Positions 46,445-54,286 of a stretch of 64,000 nt of DNA are shown here, piece by piece. Source of the DNA: Pseudomonadota bacterium (GTDB lineage Bacteria > Pseudomonadota > Alphaproteobacteria > Caulobacterales > Caulobacteraceae); NCBI GenBank assembly GCA_020161365.1, contig JAIUNU010000002.1:62001-126000 (forward strand), written 5' to 3'. The notes beneath the pieces were generated by a model that did no database searches, was not told where the DNA came from, and worked only from the letters and a program-made list of their open reading frames with translations. The position numbers were made by a program, and so were the translations under genes. Position 1 is the first letter of the stretch, and the number at the start of each line of letters is the position of its first letter.

Positions 46445-47050
46445 ATGCGTAAGACCTTCGCGCTCGCGGCCTTCTCCGTCCTGGCCATGGCCGGCGCGGC
46501 CTCGGCCCAGGCCCCTTACTGGAACGGCCGCTACGACGACCCGCCGCGCGGCTCCTACACGCGCTCGTGCCGGGAGATCACGGCCTTCAACGGACAGGTC
46601 TGGGCGCGCTGCCAGACCGATCGCGGCGGCTGGGAATGGAGCAGCGCCCGCGCTCGCGATTGCGGCGGCCAGGGGCTGGAGAACCGTGACGGCCGCCTGC
46701 AATGCGCCGGCTTCGTGGGTCCTGGCCCCGGCCCCGGCGGCGGCTGGAACGGCGGCGGCGGACGCCCGCCCTATGGCGGTGGCGGCGGCGGTGGCGGTTA
46801 TCGTGGCGACATCCTGATGTTCGAGGACGCCGGTTACCAAGGCCGCGTCTACGAGGTGATGGGCGACACCCCCGATCTTGACGTCGCGCGCTTCAACGAC
46901 AAGGCCTCGTCCATCCGCATCGTGCGGGGTCAGTGGGAGATCTGCGAGCACGCCAACTACCAGGGCCGCTGCAGCCGCCTGGACGCCGATCAATACGTTC
47001 TTCCGCGTGAGTGGAACGACGCCATCAGCTCCATCCGCCGCATTCGCTAA
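46445..47050 (+). CDS. Secreted CVNH plus beta/gamma-crystallin protein
   Basis: A 201-residue protein starting at ATG 46445. It has a signal peptide (about 1-21, SAQA), then a CVNH lectin-like domain (GSYTRSCREITAFNGQVWARC, then ARDCGGQGLENRDGRLQC, about 36-88). A Gly/Pro-rich linker follows, then a beta/gamma-crystallin domain (ILMFEDAGYQGRVYEVMGDTPDL, then WEICEHANYQGRCSRL). It is exported to the periplasm or outside. CVNH domains can bind glycans. It lies 11 bases before a second crystallin gene. Confidence 0.83.
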   Translation: MRKTFALAAFSVLAMAGAASAQAPYWNGRYDDPPRGSYTRSCREITAFNGQVWARCQTDRGGWEWSSARARDCGGQGLENRDGRLQCAGFVGPGPGPGGGWNGGGGRPPYGGGGGGGGYRGDILMFEDAGYQGRVYEVMGDTPDLDVARFNDKASSIRIVRGQWEICEHANYQGRCSRLDADQYVLPREWNDAISSIRRIR

Positions 47051-47061
47051 GGGAGGCCTCC

Positions 47062-47466
47062 ATGCGCAAAACCGCATTCCTGATCACCTGCGGCGCCGTG
47101 GCGCTGCTGACCACCCAGGCCCTGGCGCAAGATCGCGACTGGGACCGCCGCGACCACCGCTACGAGCAGCGGGATGACCGTTATGACCGGCGGGACGACC
47201 GCCGCGATCGCTGGGGCGGCGGCGGGGTCGTGCTGTTCGAGCACCGAGACTTCTATGGCGACGCCCGCCCGATCCGGGGCGACATGCCCGATCTCGCGCG
47301 GATCGGCTTCAACGACCGCGTCTCCTCGATGCGGATTTCGCGGGGAGCCTGGGAGTTCTGCGAACACGCCTACTTCCAGGGACGATGCTGGGTGTACGAC
47401 TACGATGTCGGAGTGCTGCCCAATCGCCAGAACGACCGCTTCAGCTCGGTCCGCCGGGTTCGCTGA
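47062..47466 (+). CDS. Secreted beta/gamma-crystallin family protein
   Basis: A 134-residue protein starting at ATG 47062 with GGGAGG upstream. A signal peptide (about 1-22, ALAQ) is followed by a short Asp/Arg-rich, highly charged repeat region (RRDHRYEQRDDRYDRRDDRRD), then one crystallin domain (VVLFEHRDFYGDARPIRGDMPDL, then WEFCEHAYFQGRCWVYD). It is a paralogue of the domain in the preceding gene; the two are probably co-transcribed. Confidence 0.83.
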   Translation: MRKTAFLITCGAVALLTTQALAQDRDWDRRDHRYEQRDDRYDRRDDRRDRWGGGGVVLFEHRDFYGDARPIRGDMPDLARIGFNDRVSSMRISRGAWEFCEHAYFQGRCWVYDYDVGVLPNRQNDRFSSVRRVR

Positions 47467-47549
47467 CCCCGCGGCCGCGCCCAGCCCTTGAAGCCCGGCG
47501 CGGCCCATGGCTAAGGTCGCCGCGATCCCGTCCAAGGTGGAGTTTTCGG

Positions 47550-47687
47550 ATGCGTAAGTTGGTTGTCCTCGCCGTCGCCGCCTCGGCGCTGCTCGTTTCG
47601 GCCTGCAACACCATCGAGGGCGTGGGCCGCGACGTTTCGTCGGCCGGCAAGGCCGTCAGCGGCGCCGCGCGCGACGCCAAGCACTAG
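47550..47687 (+). CDS. Entericidin A/B family small lipoprotein
   Basis: A 45-residue protein starting at ATG 47550: MRKLVVLAVAASALLVSAC is a signal with lipobox VSAC, then NTIEGVGRDVSSAGKAVSG, the entericidin pattern. It is a small envelope lipoprotein; enterobacterial relatives act in a toxin/antidote pair. GGTGG lies upstream. Confidence 0.9.
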   Translation: MRKLVVLAVAASALLVSACNTIEGVGRDVSSAGKAVSGAARDAKH

Positions 47688-47756
47688 CCGCAAGGTCCCT
47701 CGCCCTGGGCCATGCGACGGCGGGTCGCCCTTTTCTCGCCGTCGCTCCAGGCGCAT

Positions 47757-48149
47757 ATGGAGGCCATGTCAGAGCCTCACCCCTCCGCGTCCGTGTTCAC
47801 AGGCCTCAAGCGCGGCCTTCAGCACCGCTGCCCCAACTGTGGCGACGGCCGGCTCTATCGGCGCTATCTGAAGGTGGAGCCCGTCTGCGAGGCGTGCGGC
47901 CATGAACTGGGCCTCTATCCCGCCGACGACGGCCCCGCCTATTTCACGATCCTGCTGGTCGGCCACGTCATCGTGGCTCCGATGCTGGTCTTCCCGTGGA
48001 TCTGGGAAGCTTCGCCGTGGCTGGTGGCGCCGTTGACCCTGATCCCCCTGACAACCCTGACGCTGGTGGCGCTGCCCCGCGTAAAGGGCGCGGTGATCGG
48101 CATGCTGTGGGCCATCAAAATCCGCAAGGCGGAAGACGCGCCGACCTGA
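47757..48149 (+). CDS. DUF983 membrane protein with zinc ribbon
   Basis: A 130-residue protein. The start is uncertain: ATG at 47712, 47757 or 47766 are all in frame; the middle one is used. Two CxxC pairs (CPNCGDG and CEACGHE) form a zinc ribbon, followed by DDGPAYFTILLVGHVIVAPMLVF and a second hydrophobic helix. This is the alphaproteobacterial DUF983 layout. Function is unknown. Confidence 0.87.
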   Translation: MEAMSEPHPSASVFTGLKRGLQHRCPNCGDGRLYRRYLKVEPVCEACGHELGLYPADDGPAYFTILLVGHVIVAPMLVFPWIWEASPWLVAPLTLIPLTTLTLVALPRVKGAVIGMLWAIKIRKAEDAPT

Positions 48150-48253
48150 CGGAACCTTTCTTGTCGGAACCGACAAGCGGCGCCGCGAATTCCGAACCCA
48201 AGACCTCGCGTCGCCACGGTGGCTGACGCGGGCTCGGAGGGAAACTTCGGACC

Positions 48254-48409
48254 ATGCTCGGCACGATCCTTATCATCATTCTGATCCTGGCCCTGATCGG
48301 CGCGCTGCCCACCTGGGGCCACAGCCGGTCGTGGGGCTACTTCCCCAGCGGCGGCCTTGGCCTGATCCTGGTGATCATCATCATCCTGGTGCTGATGGGC
48401 AGGATCTAG
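48254..48409 (+). CDS. DUF3309 family small membrane protein (51 aa)
   Basis: It reads MLGTILIIILILALIGALPTW, then GHSRSWGYFPSGGLGLILVIIIILVLMGRI. Two hydrophobic helices flank a conserved WGHSRSWGYFPSGG turn, the DUF3309 signature. It starts at ATG 48254. It is an inner membrane protein of unknown function. Confidence 0.9.
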   Translation: MLGTILIIILILALIGALPTWGHSRSWGYFPSGGLGLILVIIIILVLMGRI

Positions 48410-48439
48410 CGCCGCCTTGCCCTGACACGGCGTTCGCCT

Positions 48440-48470
48440 AATCTCCCCCTTCGGACCGAGGGGGGAGATT
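48440..48470 (+). promoter_or_regulatory. Hairpin hiding the ribosome binding site of the MHS transporter gene
   Basis: AATCTCCCCC (48440-48449) pairs perfectly with GGGGGAGATT (48461-48470). The right arm is the GGGGGAG ribosome binding site just before ATG 48473. A fold this stable should limit translation, or the palindrome may be a remnant of the CTCCCCC/GGGGGAG repeat family. Confidence 0.5.
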
Positions 48471-48472
48471 TC

Positions 48473-49906
48473 ATGACGGCGACAGCCGAGGCCACGCGCC
48501 TCACGCCAATGGCCAGGGCCCGGGCGATCCTGGGCGGCTCGGCCGGGAACCTGGTCGAATGGTACGACTGGTTCGCCTACGCCGCCTTCACCCTCTATTT
48601 CGCGCCCGCCTTCTTCCCCAAGGGCGACCAGACCGTTCAGCTCCTGCAAGCGGCGGCGGTCTTCTTTCTAGGTTTTGTCGCGCGTCCGATCGGCGCCTGG
48701 CTGATGGGCCTTTACGCCGATCATGCCGGCCGCCGCGCGGCGCTGTCGGCTTCCGTGGCGCTGATGTGCGGCGGCGCGCTGATCATCGCCATCACCCCGG
48801 ACTTCAAGACGATCGGCCTGTGGGCTCCGGCCATCCTGCTGTTCGCCCGCGTGCTGCAGGGGCTTTCGGTCGGCGGAGAGTACGGCGCCAGCGCCACCTA
48901 TATGAGCGAGATGGCCGGCAAGGCTCGCCGGGGCTTTTGGTCCAGCTTTCACTACGTGACCCTGATCGCCGGCCAACTGCTGGCGCTGGGGGTTCTGATC
49001 GTCCTCCAACGCACCCTGGGCGAAGAGGCCCTGAAGGCCTGGGCCTGGCGGGTTCCGTTCATTATCGGCGCCCTGCTGGCGGTCGTGGTGTTCTGGATCC
49101 GCCGCGGGCTGGAGGAGAGCATCTCGTTCAAGCGGCCCGCGCAGAGCGAGACCCTGTCGCGAACCCAGGTCGCCAGCGCGGCCGTCTTCCTGCTGCTGAC
49201 CATCGCCTCGGCCGCCTTGGGTCTTGCCGGCGGCCCGTCGGCCAAGGCGGGCCAGTATCTGGGCGCGGCGTTCCTGGTGCTGTTCTTCGTCTCGCTGATC
49301 GTGCCGCTGATCCGGCGACATCCGCGCGAGAGCCTGCTGATCATGGGCCTGACCGCCGGCGGCTCGCTGACCTTCTATGTCTACACGACCTATATGCAGA
49401 AGTTCCTGGTCAACACCGCCGGGTTCAGCAAGGCGGAGGCGTCCGAGGTCAGCGCCCTCAGCCTGATCGCCTTCATGCTGATGCAGCCGCTCGCCGGCTG
49501 GCTGTCGGATCGCCTTGGCCGCAAGCCGATGCTGATCATCGCCTTCGGCGGCGGCGCCCTGACCATCTGGCCGATCATGACCGCCATCAGCCAGTCAACC
49601 TCGGTCGGCGTGGCCCTGGGCCTGATCCTCGTGGGGGTCGCGTTCCAGTCCTGCTACACCGCGATCAGCGCCGTGGTGAAGGCCGAGATGTTCCCGGCGG
49701 AGATCCGCGCCCTGGGCGTCGCCCTGCCCTACGCCCTGGCCAATGTCCTGTTCGGCGGCACCGCCGAGATGGTCGCCCTGGCCTTCAAGCATGAGAACCT
49801 GGAAAGCACGTTCTATCTCTATGTCGCTGCGGTGATGACGGTGGGGCTGATCTGTTCGGTCGTCCTGAAGGACACCAGTCGCCATAGCCTCATCCACGAG
49901 GACTAA
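48473..49906 (+). CDS. MHS family MFS transporter (dicarboxylate/alpha-ketoglutarate permease-like)
   Basis: A 477-residue protein with 12 hydrophobic helices. The MHS start GGSAGNLVEWYDWFAYAAFTLYFAPAFFP and the motif YADHAGRRAALSASV are clear, as is RVLQGLSVGGEYGASATYMSEMA. These proton symporters carry citrate, alpha-ketoglutarate, proline/betaine or shikimate. The specific substrate cannot be read. A ribosome-binding-site hairpin precedes it. Confidence 0.9.
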   Translation: MTATAEATRLTPMARARAILGGSAGNLVEWYDWFAYAAFTLYFAPAFFPKGDQTVQLLQAAAVFFLGFVARPIGAWLMGLYADHAGRRAALSASVALMCGGALIIAITPDFKTIGLWAPAILLFARVLQGLSVGGEYGASATYMSEMAGKARRGFWSSFHYVTLIAGQLLALGVLIVLQRTLGEEALKAWAWRVPFIIGALLAVVVFWIRRGLEESISFKRPAQSETLSRTQVASAAVFLLLTIASAALGLAGGPSAKAGQYLGAAFLVLFFVSLIVPLIRRHPRESLLIMGLTAGGSLTFYVYTTYMQKFLVNTAGFSKAEASEVSALSLIAFMLMQPLAGWLSDRLGRKPMLIIAFGGGALTIWPIMTAISQSTSVGVALGLILVGVAFQSCYTAISAVVKAEMFPAEIRALGVALPYALANVLFGGTAEMVALAFKHENLESTFYLYVAAVMTVGLICSVVLKDTSRHSLIHED

Positions 49907-49946
49907 GCTGGTTTTCCGACTCTCAGGCTGCGTCTAGACTTCACCC

Positions 49947-50699
49947 ATGCCGTTGCTCGACATCCTCGCCCTTTGCGTCTTCGCGTGCTGCTGGCTGCTG
50001 TACGAGACGATGCTCAAGCGCCTTGGCGAAGGCGGCGGCGTGCTGAACACCGACATGACGGTGATCCGCCGACGCTGGATGCAGGAAATGGCGGTGCGCG
50101 AGGTGGCTCTGCTGGACGGCCAGCTCCTGGGTCACGCCATCAATTCGGCCAGTTTCTTCGCCTCCTCGAACCTGATCCTGATCGCCGCTGCGGCGGGCGT
50201 GCTGTTCGGCGGCGACACCGCCTTGAAGAGCGTCGAGGGTCTGGCGGTGCTGGCCAAGACCACGCCCCTGATGTTCCAGATCAAGCTGGGTCTGGTGCTG
50301 GTGGCGCTGGCGCGGGGCCTGCTCGACTTCATCTGGGCCATTCGCCAGATGAACTACTGCCTGGCGGCGATCGGCGCGACGCCGATGTGGTCCCCGCCCT
50401 CGGTGCTGGCGGAGTACGCCGAGGCGGCCGGCGGGATCCTGAACCCCGCCCTGTCGGCGTTCAATGCGGGCGTCCGGGCCTACTACTTCGCGCTGGCGGC
50501 GGCGGTCTGGCTTCTGGGGCCGCTGCCGTTCGTGATCGCGACGCTGGGCGCAATGGCCCTTCTGTTGTGGCGACAGCGTCGAAGCCGCGCCTCGATGGCG
50601 GTTCGCAAGGTCCGGCAGATCCTGGAACGACAGCCTGTGGTTCACGGCCCGCACCACGCGGATCGTCCGGCGTCAGAAGCGCCCGAAGACCGGGTCTAA
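49947..50699 (+). CDS. DUF599 family membrane protein
   Basis: A 250-residue protein. The pattern is LDILALCVFACCWLLYETML, then RRRWMQEMAVREVALLDGQLLGHAINSASFFASSNLILIAA, then FIWAIRQMNYCLAAIGA, with about four membrane helices, as in DUF599. The C-terminus is basic. Function is unknown. A stem-loop at 50800 ends its region. Confidence 0.88.
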   Translation: MPLLDILALCVFACCWLLYETMLKRLGEGGGVLNTDMTVIRRRWMQEMAVREVALLDGQLLGHAINSASFFASSNLILIAAAAGVLFGGDTALKSVEGLAVLAKTTPLMFQIKLGLVLVALARGLLDFIWAIRQMNYCLAAIGATPMWSPPSVLAEYAEAAGGILNPALSAFNAGVRAYYFALAAAVWLLGPLPFVIATLGAMALLLWRQRRSRASMAVRKVRQILERQPVVHGPHHADRPASEAPEDRV

Positions 50700-51278
50700 A
50701 GGCCCCAGCACGCCTCGCAGGTCGGAAGCTGAGCCCTAGGAACAGGGTTAAACGTGCCGCGTTCTGACGATAGCGAACCAGCGCCGCCCAGATGCAATAA
50801 GCCCCGCCGGTGACTCGGTCTCCGGCGGGGCTAATGGGAAGTCTTGTGGGTAGACCCTCCCTACATAGCGCAACCGGCGCCGGTTCGCAACCGTTCTGCT
50901 ACGAGAATCCGACACTTCGCCGTGAATTCGGGGTGCAACTTCCGCTATTGCCCGGAGGCCTTCAGATTCCTGACAGCTGGGTCAAAATATCGAAGCCCAC
51001 AAAACGATGGGCCCGACCAGCAAAGCACATCTCTCAATTTGGAAAATTCTCGGAGTGAATAGCGACCGAAACGGAAAATCGAAAGATCAACTCTAGCCCC
51101 GGACTGTAAACCGGAAAATCGAGATCTTTACCAATTAAGATTTTAGAGCATCGTTTTAGGCAAGAACGGGGCGGGATGTCTGGTCATTTTCTCGCCGCTA
51201 AGGCGAGAACCTTGCTTGACGCTTTGCGGCGTCGCAACACGCCCCGCCCCCTCACACGCTATGCGCGCATACCGCAGC
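50700..51278. other. 579-base gap between convergent genes, with hairpins and a direct repeat
   Basis: No ORF with support. It is unusually AT-rich for this genome between about 50940 and 51160. It holds an 11-bp terminator-like stem at 50800-50832. A direct repeat CGGAAAATCGA occurs at 51072-51082 and 51112-51122. TTCTCGCC/GGCGAGAA forms a hairpin at 51189-51209, and GCCCA/TGGGC another near 50997. A non-coding RNA or a remnant of an inserted element is possible. No known RNA family was recognised. Confidence 0.45.
50800..50832 (+). terminator. Bidirectional terminator-like stem after the DUF599 gene
   Basis: AGCCCCGCCGG (50800-50810) pairs perfectly with CCGGCGGGGCT (50822-50832) around 11 bases. 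T-tails are weak on both strands. Confidence 0.55.
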
Positions 51279-52814
51279 CTACAGGCCCAGCGCGCTCCAG
51301 ATCGGCAAGGCGTTGTCTTCCCACGCCTTGGCCTGCGCTTTCAGCTCGGTGAGGTTGTCCTCGCCCTGCAGGGTGACACCCTCCTTCACGATCGACTGCC
51401 CCAGCGCGCTCAGGGTTTGATACGCGAAGGCAGCCCAATCATCGGCGGTCTTGCCGCCCTGTTCCCGGCTCAACCAGAACAGTTGGGAGAACCGCGGCGC
51501 GGTGACGCCACCGCCCGTGACTGGTGAGGCGAAGTGCGCAATCTCGCCCGTCGACAAGGAGCGTCGGGCGATCGCGGTGTTCAGCGCCTTGGTGCGGGCT
51601 CGTGCCTCGTCGACATCGGCGCCGGCGACCACGGACGACAGGACACCCAGCCCCAACAGCACCGTCAGGGAAGAGGTGATCTGCGTGAAGTTGATATTGC
51701 TCTTGGCGAGATGGGCCTCGATCTCGGCCACCGAATGCGGACGGTGATCCAGCAGCAGGTCGAAGAGCGGGCGGTAGACCGTATCGACCAGATTGGCTTC
51801 GCCGAGAATGCCCCGCACCTTGGTCGGCAGGTCCTTTTCCGCAACGGTGAGGATGACCCGTTCCTGGCGTATGGCCGTCGCCTGTTCGTGCGTCGACAGC
51901 TGGCGTACGCCGCGCACCCAATAGTCTCTGCGGAACTGTTGGTTGGTGCAGAAGTCCCGGAGGGTTTCGCGAAGCGAGCCGTTGGGCACACCCTTCATGA
52001 ATTCCGCCTGTTGCGGCGTCAGGTTCAGCTCGTTGAGCAGATCCAGGACGTGGGCGGAGCACGCAAAGCCCACCTTGGCGTCGCCCAGCCACTTCTCGAC
52101 GTCCGAGAAGTACATCGGGTGCCAGTCCCGGTTCATGTACTCGTGCGCGAGATAATGCCGGTCCTGCTCCTTGATACGCTTCAGACGATCAGCGCCGCCG
52201 GGGTTGGCCTTGGCGTAGAGCGGATCCAGCCCCAGGAACTGCTCGATGAAGTCCAGCGCGGCGTCGGTCTGACCGATCACGCCCTGCCCCGGCGCGCCCA
52301 TGACGTCGGCATGGTGCTTCATCAGGTGACGGATCGGCGCCGACGCCGACCAGCCCGGCAAGGTGTTGTACGAGATATAGAGCACGCCGCCCGGGCGCAG
52401 CTTGCGGCGGATGAAGTCGACCAGCACATGTCGGTTGGCGTCCGAGATCCAGGTCCAGATACCGTGCAGACCGATGAAGTCGAAATCCGGCAGGTCCGCG
52501 CGATTGCAGAACTCGGCGAACGCTTCGTCATAGAGCTTGGCGTCAGAGCCGGAGAGCCGGCCCATCTCGGCGGCGAAGGCCGCGTGCGCAGGATTGAAAT
52601 CGGTGCCGTACCATTTGACGCCGGGCTGCGCCGCCGCGTGGATCGATACGGACAGGCCCTGGCCAAAGCCCAGCTCGCAGGCGTTCTCGACCTTGGGCGC
52701 GTGCCGCCCGACCAGCAGAAGCGGAAGGCGGCTGCGAAGCGGATTCAGCTCGCCATAGTAGCCATATGTATAATTGACGTCCGTGACATAGCCGGCGCTC
52801 CACTCAGTCGACAC
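51279..52814 (-). CDS. SAM-dependent methyltransferase with regulatory domain
   Basis: A 511-residue protein. SAM-binding motif ELGFGQGLS lies at about 46-54, with GTDFNPAHAAF and DFIGLHGIWTWIS following, then LRPGGVLYISYNTLPGW. The middle carries the methyltransferase regulatory domain pattern (YLAHEYMNRDWHPMYFSDVEKWLG), and a C-terminal winged-helix-like region follows. The genes around it make cell-surface polysaccharide, so sugar or lipid methylation is plausible but unproven. Confidence 0.87.
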   Translation of the reverse strand: MSTEWSAGYVTDVNYTYGYYGELNPLRSRLPLLLVGRHAPKVENACELGFGQGLSVSIHAAAQPGVKWYGTDFNPAHAAFAAEMGRLSGSDAKLYDEAFAEFCNRADLPDFDFIGLHGIWTWISDANRHVLVDFIRRKLRPGGVLYISYNTLPGWSASAPIRHLMKHHADVMGAPGQGVIGQTDAALDFIEQFLGLDPLYAKANPGGADRLKRIKEQDRHYLAHEYMNRDWHPMYFSDVEKWLGDAKVGFACSAHVLDLLNELNLTPQQAEFMKGVPNGSLRETLRDFCTNQQFRRDYWVRGVRQLSTHEQATAIRQERVILTVAEKDLPTKVRGILGEANLVDTVYRPLFDLLLDHRPHSVAEIEAHLAKSNINFTQITSSLTVLLGLGVLSSVVAGADVDEARARTKALNTAIARRSLSTGEIAHFASPVTGGGVTAPRFSQLFWLSREQGGKTADDWAAFAYQTLSALGQSIVKEGVTLQGEDNLTELKAQAKAWEDNALPIWSALGL

Positions 52815-52908
52815 GCGTGCGTTCCTTGAAATCTAGGGGTCTCGAAGCCCGGCGATTAGTCCTTTGCAAGCGACGGCTTGGCAATCGAATTTCGTGGCCG
52901 AAGCTTTT

Positions 52909-52940
52909 TTGACGTATTTCGATCACGGCTCGCTATAGAT
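52909..52940 (+). promoter_or_regulatory. Candidate sigma-73 type promoter of the 52980 glycosyltransferase
   Basis: TTGACG (52909-52914) and TATAGAT (52934-52940), preceded by GC as in the Caulobacter -10 consensus GCTANAWC, are separated by 19 bases. The spacing is slightly long. Confidence 0.35.
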
Positions 52941-52979
52941 CGACCGTCCGACCTCACACCCTGACCCGCACCAATACAC

Positions 52980-54269
52980 ATGATCTCTCGCCTGCTGACC
53001 CTCTGGCGCGGCCTGCCCGTCCCGATCCGCCGGTCGGCCCACCTGGCCGTTCGCGCGCCAGGAGCAGCGGCGGACGCGGTGTCGGCGCATTGGCGGAGCT
53101 ATCTGTCGGCCCGAGAACGGCGCCAGGCCTTCGCGCGGGCCAAGCGCGTCATGCGCCGCCGCCCCTCCGACATCTCGGGTCCGGTGACCGTGGTCGGCTT
53201 CCTCGGCGCCGTGCATGGCCTGGGCGAGGGCGCCCGACTGCTTCTCAGGGGACTGGCCGACGCCGGCGTCGAGGTCTGCGCGCTGGACCTCTCTGAGCGG
53301 GTAGGCTTCCCAGTCGACATGCCGGTGACGACGCCGCCGCCGGGCGAGACCGAACGGGGCGTGGTCATCTCGCACGTCAATCCGCCCGAACTGATCGCGT
53401 GGGTGCTGCAAACCGAGGCGGCCTTCCTGCGCGAACGCCGCCACATCGGCTACTGGGCCTGGGAGTTGGAGGAAGCGCCGGCGGACTGGATCCCGGCCTT
53501 CGATTTCGTTGACGAGGTCTGGACGCCTTCGGAATTCGCTGCGAACGCCATTCGACGGATCGCGCCGAAGCACATCAAGGTCTCCGCCGCGCCCTACCCG
53601 ATCTACCTGAACGCCCGCCCGCCCGCCGATCGCGGCCGGTTCGGTCTGCCCAAGGATCGGGTGGTGGTGTTTACCGCCTTTGATCTGAGGTCGACCGCCC
53701 AACGGAAAAACCCCCGCGCCGCGCTGGCCGCCTTCCAGCGCGCCAATCGGCAACTTGGCGGGCCGGCGCTGCTGATCTGCAAGGTGGTGGGCGGCGACCT
53801 CTATCCCGAAATGCTGGCCGCACTCGCCGCCGAGGTCGCCGACGACCCGTCGGTCCGGCTGATGACGGACAACCTGACAAGCGAAGAGATGGCGGTGCTG
53901 ACCGCCAGCGTCGACATTGTCCTCTCACTGCACCGATCCGAGGGATACGGCCTCTTGCTGGCCGAGGCGATCTGGCAGGGCAAAGCGACCATCGCGACGG
54001 GCTGGTCCTCGAACATCGAGTTCATGGACGAATCCTCGAGCGCGCTGGTGCGCTTCGAGCTCGTTCCGGTGGCGGGCGATGGTCCGATCTATCGCTCCGG
54101 ACGATGGGCGGACGCCGATGTGGCCCACGCGGCCGAGCAGCTCGCCGCCCTGATCGCGGACAAGACCTTGCGCGAGCAATGGTCGGCCGCGACCACACGA
54201 AACAAGCATGTTTCGTTCGATCGCGACGCCTGGATCAGGCGGATGGGCGAGCGGCTTCCAAGCTCCTAG
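52980..54269 (+). CDS. Glycosyltransferase (GT-B, family 4-like)
   Basis: A 429-residue protein. The N-terminal half has VTVVGFLGAVHGLGEGARLLLRGLADAG and WAWELEEAPADWIPAFDFVDEVWTPSEFA. The C-terminal half has VVVFTAFDLRSTAQRKNPRAALAAF and the E-x7-E type nucleotide-sugar site HRSEGYGLLLAEAIWQGK. Members with WAWELE and SEGYG are found in surface polysaccharide loci. It lies between the methyltransferase and rsaF, divergent from the former, close to the O-antigen genes. Confidence 0.85.
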   Translation: MISRLLTLWRGLPVPIRRSAHLAVRAPGAAADAVSAHWRSYLSARERRQAFARAKRVMRRRPSDISGPVTVVGFLGAVHGLGEGARLLLRGLADAGVEVCALDLSERVGFPVDMPVTTPPPGETERGVVISHVNPPELIAWVLQTEAAFLRERRHIGYWAWELEEAPADWIPAFDFVDEVWTPSEFAANAIRRIAPKHIKVSAAPYPIYLNARPPADRGRFGLPKDRVVVFTAFDLRSTAQRKNPRAALAAFQRANRQLGGPALLICKVVGGDLYPEMLAALAAEVADDPSVRLMTDNLTSEEMAVLTASVDIVLSLHRSEGYGLLLAEAIWQGKATIATGWSSNIEFMDESSSALVRFELVPVAGDGPIYRSGRWADADVAHAAEQLAALIADKTLREQWSAATTRNKHVSFDRDAWIRRMGERLPSS

Positions 54270-54286
54270 CCGACGCCCCGGCGGCT

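Noticed and set aside
50883..50896. GTTC-GCAACC-GTTC, resembling the Caulobacter LexA box GTTC-N7-GTTC
   Set aside because: The spacer is six bases, not seven, and no promoter follows.
50800..51210. Known structural RNA (tmRNA, RNase P, SRP or 6S RNA) in the gap
   Set aside because: None of the hallmark sequences such as the tmRNA tag codons, the RNase P core or the SRP tetraloop region could be found.
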